Shown: positions 54,756 through 64,000 of the stretch, in pieces
Numbering within the stretch: position 1 is the first letter of the stretch
How the letters are laid out: each line of letters opens with the position of its first letter
NCBI GenBank assembly: GCA_009760855.2
Contig: WPIO01000054.1
Coordinates: 902,501-966,500, forward strand
DNA: 64,000 nt
DNA from: Cristatella mucedo
Taxonomy: Eukaryota; Bryozoa; Phylactolaemata; Cristatellidae
Reading direction: 5' to 3'
Made by a program: the position numbers and the translations under genes
Notes under the pieces: generated by a model
What the model was told of the DNA's origin: nothing
Seen by the model: the letters and a program-made list of their open reading frames with translations, nothing else
Database searches by the model: none

Positions 54756-54891
54756 CGTATACAATTGAACGATTTAACTACCCGTGGTATTAATGCATCA
54801 TCTTTTTCAAATTAAGTTTCTGTGAATGTGCTTCATTGTTTCGTCATTACATCTGAACCCCTAACAGACATGCTAGTTGGTCTTATTGTAA

Positions 54892-56075
54892 TAATAATAA
54901 TGATACATTTCATATAGCGCCGTCAAAGAATTCAATCTCTTACTATGGTTTTTACATTTGCTGCACAGAAAGTTAGATTGAAGGGTTAGTGGTATCACGC
55001 TAAATAAACAACCGGAATAACATGTGTAGGGGTGACATGCAACGGGTCAGCATACAAATATGGTTAATGGCAGCATGTACACTGTCAGCACGCGACGCAA
55101 AGGACGAATCACGTGGACCTACTAAATGCTTTGATAAATAGATGCGTTTTTATTTTTTTTAAATGTTTTCAAGTCAGGAGATTTGACACAAGTTGGATGT
55201 GAGTTTCAGGCTTTGGAAGCATGAGAATTAAAAGCACGGTCTACAAAGGATTTGAAGTTCGTACGAGGTATAGGTAAACGATTAAATTACGAAAAGCGAC
55301 TGGTACGATGCTTAGCCTGTTGCGGGAGTAGATCTGATAGGTAAGCTATAGCCAAAGAATGAAGAGACCTAAAAGTAAGTGACATAACCTTGAAGTCGAC
55401 ACGTTGATTGACTTAGAGCCAGTGCAGATCGGTGAGAAAGAAAAGTGGTCAGCCGCTCGAATTTCATTATCCTTATATTGTCACTATCAGTATCCTTACC
55501 TAAGCCAGTCTGAGAATTCGTGCAATCTAACGTAGGTGACAGTCGGCAGACCTAACCTAGTATGTAGGCCATATCTTCATTCAGTTTGAAGAGGTTTTTC
55601 GCTCTGCAATTGCGAATGTCAGTCGATGTAAATAGAGTTAATAAATAGATTAAATAGCGGAAGGAGAGTTTGAGGAGAGTTTGAGCACACGATAGTTTGA
55701 GACGCCTGAAGGCAGAAAAGGATCAAAGCACACGTGTAGTTGTCGCACGAATAAAAATAAAAACCTGTGACTGTGGATGACGGCCTCACCGATGTCATGG
55801 GAGAGTGCAAGTTATTACAAGAGGCAGGCCGAGTACAGGCAGCTGGAGATCCTGGAGATCCTCAAACTTTACGGCTTCTCGGACACCTTGCCGACGATGC
55901 TGTCAAGAATCTACCACTAGCACAGGACCTAAGCCATTGTAGCGCGGTGTATGTAACTCCTTGACGAGGCAGTCGGAACCCGATAAGAACTTGGTGGTCA
56001 GTAGAATCAAACGCAGAGAGAGATCCAGCATAACCAGCAGAGCGAGAGAGAGAGAGAGAGAGGGAGAGAAAGAGA

Positions 56076-56173
<98 letters not shown>

Positions 56174-56560
56174 CTCTAAATAAAGACAGAATTACAGAGA
56201 GTGTTGCTATTAACTCACAGAAGCGCTGAATCCATGTAGATTTTGTTATTCACTTACAGCAGCTCTGACTTGTTAGTGTAATTTGCTTTAAAACCTGAAT
56301 AGAACTTACCTGCTACATTGAATTTCGACTTAAGAATTTTGCTAGTCGGACACTAACCTTCACAGTGTCTTTCATATGAATGGCAATAGAGTGACTCGAA
56401 GGAAACTGCTTACGCTATCTAAACTCGGTGCTGACTTGATCTTGAGTTGCCTTAAAATAGACTCTTCGAAAAATGCGGAAACAAAATTTAGGGCTACGGA
56501 ACAATATTTTAGTTTTGCAGGTTGCAATAAGTCTAGGGGCCTCAGCCGTGGATGACAGTA
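54892..56560 (-). mobile_element. CR1/L2-like LINE, interrupted by GA repeat
   Basis: AAT tail at 54,892; the usual antisense order of 3' words; a remnant of the RT region at 55,700-56,035 and of the AFRANHSIES-side sequence at about 56,285-56,340. A GA tract at 56,041-56,172 splits it. Confidence 0.65.
56041..56172 (+). repeat. (GA)n microsatellite
   Basis: About 130 bp of nearly pure GA. Confidence 0.97.
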
Positions 56561-57159
56561 GTAAAGAGATGTAGAGAAACCTGGGGTCTAAATACTAATT
56601 AAATAATTAATAATTATAAAGTTATAAAACATATTAAATTATTTGTTTATAGAATGAGTAGAGGGTTGCTAGTTTTCCTCAATTTGGAGATTAACGTTGA
56701 GATGAGAAAAGGAGGGGTGCGCTTGAGGTAGATATTGAAGAAGTACAGAGAGAGCGGAGGTTAAAACTCTACATACGACGTCCCTTTGGGGATGGACTAT
56801 TTGATCTTGACTATCCTGCTGCCAAAGAAATCAGACAAAAGCAATCTGGCAGGTCGCTGCAAGGTCCAGGTCGCTAGGTTTGGTTGGGACTTGGGCTCGA
56901 TTAAAAAGATGGCTATTGGTGGACATCGTCATTTTTGGATTGTGTATTTATGAATACACTATGTTCGCATGGAAGCTACACTTGACCTTTGGTTTGGTAC
57001 GATCTACAGTAGTATTCGCATGCCAGTTGATGGACGTTTAGTCCTGACGTTCGGTGAGCTTTCTCAAGCTTGTACTTGGTAGTCCGAGAGAGTTTATTGT
57101 CTGCAGGAAGTCGTACACGATCTTTATGAGAGCGTGCCGCATGCTTATCCAGAGTATTA

Positions 57160-57390
57160 CTAATTATGCTAATATATACTAGTTATATTGTTTATTTATT
57201 TATATATATTATATATATACTAATTATATTATTTATATATATTATATATACTAATTATATTATTTATTTATATATTATATATGTTAATTATATTATATGT
57301 ATATATTTTATACTAATTATATTATTTATTTATATATATATTATATACACTAATTATATTATTCATTTACTTATACTAATAATGATTATA
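57160..57390 (+). repeat. AT-rich minisatellite (about 35-40 bp unit)
   Basis: CTAATTATATTATTTAT recurs five to six times, separated by TATATA stretches. Regions 56,560-57,150 and 57,420-58,180 contain nothing recognised. Confidence 0.85.
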
Positions 57391-58183
57391 ATAGAGAACT
57401 CATCAAAAAAATAGCAGGTGCCAAATTGTCGCATTACACCAGTGAGAGCAGGTCGGACCGGGATTGAGCAAAAGCGGAAGGTAAGATATTGCTTGCAAAC
57501 AGCTTCAATAACGAGGCTCCTAAGGTTGTTCTGATTTGGCGACAAATTTTGATGCAATTCCCAGAGATAGTCTGTTGGATTGTCGGGTGTGAATTTTAAA
57601 ACAAGCTAGAACGAGAAATCCGTGCACACTTTTGAGAGTTACGTAGCTCGATAATTCACGAATGGTTTTCTCTGAAAATCGGACCTTTATTGCTTACACG
57701 TACAGCTGTGCTGCTTCGGACATCTATAGTTTTTACAGCTCTCTTGCCACTAGAGATTAGCGTTCCATGGGCAGGTCAGCCACTATAAATCTGGAAATTC
57801 CTGCCCACTGGTAAGCTAGACATGATATAAAATACCTAGGGACAGATAACGAGCACGCAGCTGCTGACTACGCATTTGGAATCAGGTCCTAAGCGACCAG
57901 CAATATCGTCCTCGGTTGATTAATAAGTTACTCATCCTCAGTTGAAGCATATTGTGCGAGCAGCATTCTCAATGCTGTTCATATTGATATTGCAATTTTA
58001 TATAGTTTTGTCTAGTTTTTATAAATTTAGTCAGCGCGGCCCCACAACTTGAGCTGAAAATCTCTGCACGTAAGCCATTTCCTTCCGCTTCTAGAAAGCA
58101 ATGCTGATCTTGGAAGGATGTGATTTTCGTAAGTCGTTCTTTCGCTGTCGCCCAGCACACTTTTCCGTTTCCTGGTAGCTAGG

Positions 58184-58895
58184 ATTCATCGGTCTTCTTG
58201 ATGCCGTTGGTTTTGCATTCATTTCAACTAAGCGGTATTGCTGTCAATGATGATATGAAAACCTGAACAACTTTGCAAAATTAAACGCTCTGATTCGCTT
58301 CGTTAGTTTAATTATTCTTTTTCTGAAATAGTAATAGAAATTAATTCCACGCAACAAAGTAACTGTCTAGTCTTTCGTAGCTTTGGGAGGTTCATGTCTC
58401 GCTTCCTTTCGGGCTCTCAGGCCTCTCTTATAGGATAGCGTTGCGCATTAATCCGAAAACTTATAAATACTGAGCACTTTTACGTTGGTCCATATCACAT
58501 AAGTATTCAAGTGCTCTCCATTTCGCATTAGCCAAAGTTTGATGTGAACGATTTCATAGATGAGCCTACATTGAGCTGGTTTCAGAGCTCGTTTTATTGT
58601 TTTTACGCCACGTTTCTGTTAACTGCATATTCTCTTTTTTTTCTGTAGTCCTGGGATTTCTGCAGTATTTTCATTTTCCTACTTGTAGACCATTTAATTT
58701 CAGTGGTTCTAATATTTTTTTGTAGCGATGACTGAGGCACAGATGCAATTTTTTCAAGGTATGTCTAAATAGTTTCACTTAATAGGTTGACAAAATATAG
58801 CACGCTTATCTAGTTAACAGTCTGAGACACAAAGCGTAAACTATTTTTCAATAATCACAGGAGATTAACTCTGGATGAAATGACACGCATAGTGT
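58184..58895 (+). repeat. Segmental duplication, right copy
   Basis: Right copy of the pair, about 4.14 kb downstream in the same orientation. A LINE copy and an AT-rich minisatellite lie between the two copies. Confidence 0.88.
58726..58758 (+). CDS. Potential 33-nt microexon, copy 2
   Basis: Same length and splice signals (TTTTTTTGTAG ... CAAG|GTATGT), reading MTEAQMQFFQ. Five of ten codons differ from copy 1, three of them altering the residue. No indel or stop in that frame. Confidence 0.3.
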
Positions 58896-60100
58896 GACGA
58901 GCATCACTCTTAATAATATTCATATCAATGCTGCAGTTTTAAGGGTTCAGAAACTTCTTTTAGAAAATGACTATTATTCTATTAAAATTTACAGAGTAAT
59001 CGTCGAGCGTTATTAACATAAATATGGTTTAATTACAGAGTGGCCAATGTAAGATTTATCATCGAAGTACTGTTTCGCATACAGTAATAAATTCTTAACT
59101 TTTGTATTAAGACTTTATATGATCTATGGAGGTGTGGCTGATGCACGGAGTAAAAAAATGTAATGAAAGCAGCATCATCTTTTTTCGCCGCACTAGCTGG
59201 CATACATGTCGAAATGTCTGTTTTGGCCTTTAAAAAATCCTAACTAGAGAACGAATTTTTACAAAGTAGTTTAAAGAATTACTCCAAGTAAAGAACTTGC
59301 CAGGATTATACACAGGAGCGCCTATACCTATTCGGAGGCAGACAATGATACAATTTTGAAGGGGCTCGCAGCAAAGTTTCCCTTCATGCAGGGCTTACCA
59401 GCATGCACCTTTAGGTCTGTTGAATAGTCCGCGGCGAGTCCGGCTAGCTGTTTTATTCACCCGCGAATACAATAAAACAATACTCTAATGCATTTTAGTT
59501 AGCGTTGGCCTTTGTGTTGGGTCTACTGTACCGCGACAGCATACTACTCCGGCGGAAGCTGCCGAGAGGAGAACAGCGGATCCACTTGCAGCAGCTGCTT
59601 CCGAGCCAGCGTGCTGCCCGTGGATCCGGTTCCGGGTTTCCTTAATAAACGGTGTTGTTAGATTCACGCACTCAGAGAGCCAGCCGATGACCAACATCAA
59701 CAGTTTAGGGCCTCATGCAGCTTGGCGTAGTTGTCTTGCACTTCCTGCGGGAGCATCGAGGCGAACGAGAAGCACCCGCCTTACATCGCAAGGAGCAAAA
59801 AAAGTGCCACTCACATGGTTCATAGCTACTTTGCTCGATCTACCTCTTGAAGTCCAGTAGCCAGCCAACAAAGTCTCCGAAGCCATCGAAGATTTGGAAC
59901 ACTGCGCAAGACATCTCCAATGGCGTCATTGGCTCCAGCCCCAGAAATAGCCTGTCATTCGGCACAAACGGAGAAACGCCGGCCAATGACCAAAATCAAC
60001 AGTTTTATTTTTCTTATTTTTTTATTTGTATCTCCGTCTGTAACTCCAAAAAGTCATAAAGACCATGTGGGTGTTACGCAGGAGAGTTTTGTATAGCGCA
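58896..60100. other. No recognised feature
   Basis: AT-rich to about 59,400, then mixed. Short open frames on both strands match nothing known. Confidence 0.4.
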
Positions 60101-60239
60101 CTCACAGCCTAAGCGGCTTTCGGCACGAATTCGGTAGCCAACAGACTTCGTCTCACGCAACAAAGAGAAAGTGGGAAGCACAGCAGAGTCAGGAGAGCAG
60201 TTGAGGTAGTGAGTAGCATGGAAGTAGCAGCTCAGGATC

Positions 60240-60500
60240 GCTGAAAAGGATAAGCCATAGTCGGCAGTAGGAGAGTAGTTGTCGTTGTGTAAGAATTATG
60301 GAAGCGAGTTCCACAGTCTAGGACCTGCAGAGCTAAAGCTTCTGTCGCCAACGGTCTTTAAGCGGAGGAATGGAAGAGCTAATTTATTGTCCACACAGGA
60401 CCTGAGGGCGCGAAGAGGCTGAAACTGGTGCAGCAGGTCAGCTAGGTACGAAGGAGCCAAGCCGTGGACTTGGCCTTGTGGGGCAGTTTATTACACGACG
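60240..60500 (-). mobile_element. 3' end of second-type LINE
   Basis: Antisense at about 60,305-60,360 reads GDRSFSSAGPRLWNSLP, the classic C-terminal signature of Jockey/CR1-type LINE ORF2. Same group as 7380-7720. Confidence 0.7.
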
Positions 60501-60774
60501 CACGGAGCTGATGGATGCGCGAGTCCCTTTGCCACCTTCTCCCACTCGACTTCCCCCTCCTCTAGCACGGCCGTGCCGACGCCGATACTTCATACGAGGC
60601 GGACAACAGCTGTGCACCGGCCGACCCTGATGGGGAATCCACCCTCTGTGCCGGCCAGCTTTTCGCTAGCGGTTTAGCAGAGGAGCAGTACCGGCCTGCA
60701 TATAATCGAACTACATACGGCATCTGCCTGAGCCGTCTTGATCTGTTAGCGACTGCCCGCACACAACTTAACAG

Positions 60775-60797
60775 TGGCGACGGAGATGGGATTCGAA
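60775..60797 (+). promoter_or_regulatory. Retrotransposon tRNA primer-binding site
   Basis: TGGCGACGGAGATGGGATTC continuing GAA. Its reverse complement ends in CCA and contains TTCGAATCCCA, i.e. a tRNA 3' end with the T-loop. It starts one base after the inferred LTR end. Confidence 0.75.
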
Positions 60798-60827
60798 AAA
60801 TACGTCACGTGGAGAGAGACTCGATCT

Positions 60828-60874
60828 CGTCTGCTCCCCGGACGTGAGCTCCGCCAGCGTCCGGGGAGCAGACG
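60828..60874. other. Perfect 17-bp inverted repeat with 13-nt loop
   Basis: CGTCTGCTCCCCGGACG (60,828-60,844) and its exact reverse complement (60,858-60,874), 30 nt past the primer-binding site. A very stable GC-rich stem. Confidence 0.95.
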
Positions 60875-61649
60875 TATGCAGACTACGTCGCAATTGCTGA
60901 GAGCGTGTGCGGGGAGAAAAACATTTCAGAGGAGACCCGACGAAAGGCAATGCATATAAGCATCCTTCCGGATAAGTTTGATTCCATACTAAAGGCGGAG
61001 GTAACTCCTCGCAAACCGGCAGACCTCCAGCTACATGACCTTGTTGCACAACTTGTCAAAAGGATTCTTCCTCCTTCCTTTACCTCTGTGCCTGATGTGT
61101 GCGCTACATGTGTGCCGGAAATTCCTGCTGAGGCCGCGTCTGCACTCGCTTGGATACTAACTCGAGCAACATGAGACACGTGTGATGCTGGCTAAATTTT
61201 TTACGATACAAGCGCCTGCCACAACGATTCCAGAGCGGCAGCTGGTGGCAGCGACGGCGGAGGAGCAGACCTGAGCAGACCAGCGACGGCGGAGCAGCCT
61301 GCGCCGGTGGTTTTTGAAGTAACGGCCTCTGATTGGCTAGCGCTGCTACAACGGTCAGCAATGCCGCACCGACAACAATCAGATGTCATGCCAGTCAGCG
61401 CTACTACGCCGGTCAGCCCAGCTACAAAGCCGGTTAGTGCTGCCAGAGCAGCTATGTTGCCAAAAGAGCCGACGATGGAAAGCAGCCGCCGAGGCAACGG
61501 AAACTACCGAAACCCGTGCGGCAGAGGGAGGAGGCACGTGCCAAATCTCTGGTTGTGGGAAAAGGGCGCTGGCAATGCCCCAGCTGTGGCTTAAAGCTGG
61601 CGGCCTACGCATCCAGCTGGTCACCAAAGACGGCGGTTTGGTGTGCCTC

Positions 61650-62450
61650 TAACTAGCAGGCGTCACGTAGTCTCTAGGCCAGCGAAGACATTTTGTTCTA
61701 GTACTGACACAGCTCGTGCGACGTGGACAAACCAAACGTAACTCTAGCACCACATGAACCGGTATACGCGGGGGTCTCTCTCATTCGGCGGCACTCACTG
61801 CAGTTCTATGAGAATGGTTATAGTTATATATAGTTATTATATATAGTTGTAGTCACCACAGCTGCGGTTCACTGTGCTGGTTCAGCTGCTGTTGCTGCTT
61901 GACTAAGAACTAGTACTGAGCACGTGGCTGAGCACGTTTCCGTGCCGTCAAGTTAGTGCTATTTTACGATCTCTTTAGCATGTAAGCTCACAATTTTGCA
62001 GGTTTTATGCAGCTGTAACTTGCTGGTGCTAATAATCGACCACAATCAGCTCTTGACCAAGTGTCACTTATGAAGGGATTAAACAGCTGGTAGGAGCTCG
62101 TTGCTTTTGCGACTAAATTGCATCGCTGACATCGGGATTTGGCTACACAAACTCTGCTTGCAGATCTTGCTCGTGTCTCCTTTGGTTGGACAACCCATCG
62201 AAACTTACGCTGCCATGCCTGCGTCTTACATGATCCCGTAGCGTCACGGCAGCGTCGCCGCAGCGTAGCAAACACATTCCGGCAAAATGGGTGGGGCACC
62301 AGAATGAACGTATTTAATGGTTCGACATGTTTCGCTTTGCTCCAAAAGATCTGAGCATAGATGTAAGGTGACATCTCTCGTCGCAGAGAAGAGGCTGGGT
62401 TCTCAAAAGATCTGAGTGGTGTAGCAGCAGTCACTCACTCCATTAGGGAG
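61650..62450. other. No recognised feature
   Basis: Includes a short TATAGTTA-rich patch at about 61,820-61,850. No coding or repeat match. Confidence 0.4.
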
Positions 62451-62451
62451 C

Positions 62452-62563
<112 letters not shown>

Positions 62564-64000
62564 CATAACAGATAGAGAGATGATGATATAAGTTAATAAA
62601 TACCTGCACACGGCTAGACAGATAGATAAATTCATCGAGCTGCCGAGCCGGCTGAGCTGCCATTGATCTCGCTTGGTGTGGGCAACAGATATCCTTCTTT
62701 TAGAGACATACCTTACAGACTCACCGTAGTGGCAGCCTTAGTTTGACGACGTACCTCAAAGATGCGTGCCGTTGTGGCAGCCCAATTATGTGATGACACG
62801 CTTAAAAGCGGTTAGCTGTAGAAGCGGTCTTACCAGACACGCCTCTAGGCGTCCTGCCACGCCTCTACGCATTTCGCCGCACATCCATGTCCTCCGACAC
62901 GCGGCCCCCACAATGGAGCTTGGGCCTGGCTGGCTTACAGAGGGCCTGAAGGGAGGGGGGCATCGCTTCCTGGTCGCCTTGCACGGGAGCCAGGGGGACC
63001 AAAGCCCATCTAGTAAGACATGAGAATGAGACAGAGTAGGAGTCACAGGCAGAGAGACGGAGACGGATGCAAAGACAGATATAGGCATAGATACAGAGAT
63101 GGATGAAGGAGATATAGAAATCGGAATAGAGATGAATATCCTAAGACAAGTGATACAGAAATGGTTCACGCATATCGCACGTTGCTTAATGTTGCCATAA
63201 GAAGCAGGCGCCAACCATAACGACACTGCGAATCCCTTCTGATACTTCCGTTTTTGCAGCAGAGCAACTCTTTGATTGTCCTAAATGTAAGCTTCGAGAG
63301 CTCCCCACGCAAGGATCTTGTTCGGTGACACATGAGTGAAAAGCATGCAGGCGGCGAGCTGCTAAGGACTACTGCCGGCACCAGCGCTCAATCCATGGAG
63401 CGAGATTTGCTTAGAATGCAAAACCCAATTAGCCAAGCAGTTTTGCGATTAAACCTTATTTCTTTAGGGCCTTTAGCTGATCGTAGTCAGCGTTTCGCCA
63501 TGCCTACTTAAATCCGTGCACCAGAATAAAATGAAATGAGTACCGCCACACGGAAGGGTTTCCGTAAGCGTTAAATACGAGTCGTTTCGTGGGTCGCTTC
63601 GTGCCTACATCGTAGACTAACCTTGTCTGTCGATATACAAGTACAGTCATTTATTCCAAGAAAAACAAGCCATACGCCGAAGTTATGCCACCCAGTAGCA
63701 TGTTCAGCCTTATCTAAAAGCGAAAAAGTGGCGGCCCTCCGTTTGACAAAAGCCTCAACGAGCTGCGTCAAGTAAACGCATGTAGCCCATAAGCTTCACA
63801 AGCCACTATCCAAGCTCGGTAGCCCTGATGGTAAGCCCAACAGACACCGTTCCTCGAAGCGGAAGAGGCTAACTTGAAGGAGGTACTGGACCGGATGTAG
63901 TCTATCAGGATTGCAGGGGACATAACCGGTGCTTTCGGGGAATTTCACAGGAGGGGGAAAGAAGTGCATTTAAATTAAAATTTAACTTGAAATTATTATG
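62564..64000. other. No recognised feature to the right end
   Basis: Contains a purine-rich AGACAGA/AGAGATGGA stretch at 63,020-63,140. No gene, RNA or transposon match on either strand. Confidence 0.4.

Larger units (their letters stand above)
60560..61650 (+). mobile_element. Ty3/gypsy-type LTR retrotransposon fragment (LTR end, PBS, gag)
   Basis: A probable LTR ends ...ACTTAACA at 60,773. A primer-binding site follows, then a gag-like frame with ADYVAIAESVCGEKNISEET, ILPDKFDSIL and TPRKPADLQLHDLVAQLVK, which resembles the capsid region of Ty3/gypsy gag (xxPxKPxDLTFxELV). No protease or RT follows; the element is truncated or deleted. The LTR start was not found. Confidence 0.65.

Overview
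This is a eukaryotic (animal, most likely invertebrate) genomic window. It holds the 3' half of one large multi-exon gene on the + strand, followed by about 19 kb of transposon-rich DNA with one weakly supported candidate for a second gene. The animal assignment rests on a clear USP34-type ubiquitin hydrolase, GT-AG (and two GC-AG) introns, tRNA-derived SINEs, several LINE clades, Tc1/mariner and Ty3/gypsy remnants, and long CT/GA/TA/CA microsatellites. The species cannot be settled from the sequence.

Region 1 (1-45,600): the USP34 orthologue. I resolve 35 exons (1362 to stop codon 44,802-44,804). Their reading phases join without a break into 1,995 codons plus a stop. The series enters just upstream of the catalytic USP domain (Cys codon 3311-3313, His codon 6691-6693, Asn codon 10,711-10,713) and runs through the long helical C-terminal half to the terminus. 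The N-terminal half lies upstream of the window. Nearly all other open frames here are introns, antisense shadows or microsatellite translations.

The introns carry many copies of one CR1/L2-like LINE (several with reverse-transcriptase segments), two tRNA-derived SINE families, a second LINE family, a roughly 500 bp fold-back element and simple repeats. One SINE family has a 3' end that copies the 3' end of the LINE, which suggests it is mobilised by the LINE machinery. In intron 20 an exon has been tandemly duplicated. The upstream copy keeps a good acceptor but has lost its donor.

Region 2 (45,630-49,030, - strand): a 5'-truncated, frameshifted R2/NeSL-type non-LTR retrotransposon with a reverse transcriptase and a C-terminal zinc-knuckle/restriction-like endonuclease. 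It abuts the USP34 3' flank.

Region 3 (49,030-64,000): an unexplained GC-rich block (49,790-50,470); a broken Tc1/mariner transposase (about 50,790-51,930); a GC-rich promoter-like stretch leading to a candidate first coding exon with a myristoylation-type start (53,340-53,389); a 0.71 kb segment present twice (54,041 and 58,184), each copy enclosing a potential 33-nt microexon; another LINE copy; a second-type LINE 3' end; and a Ty3/gypsy fragment with a tRNA primer-binding site, a perfect 17-bp hairpin and a gag-like frame (60,775-61,650). No further gene is recognised to the right end.
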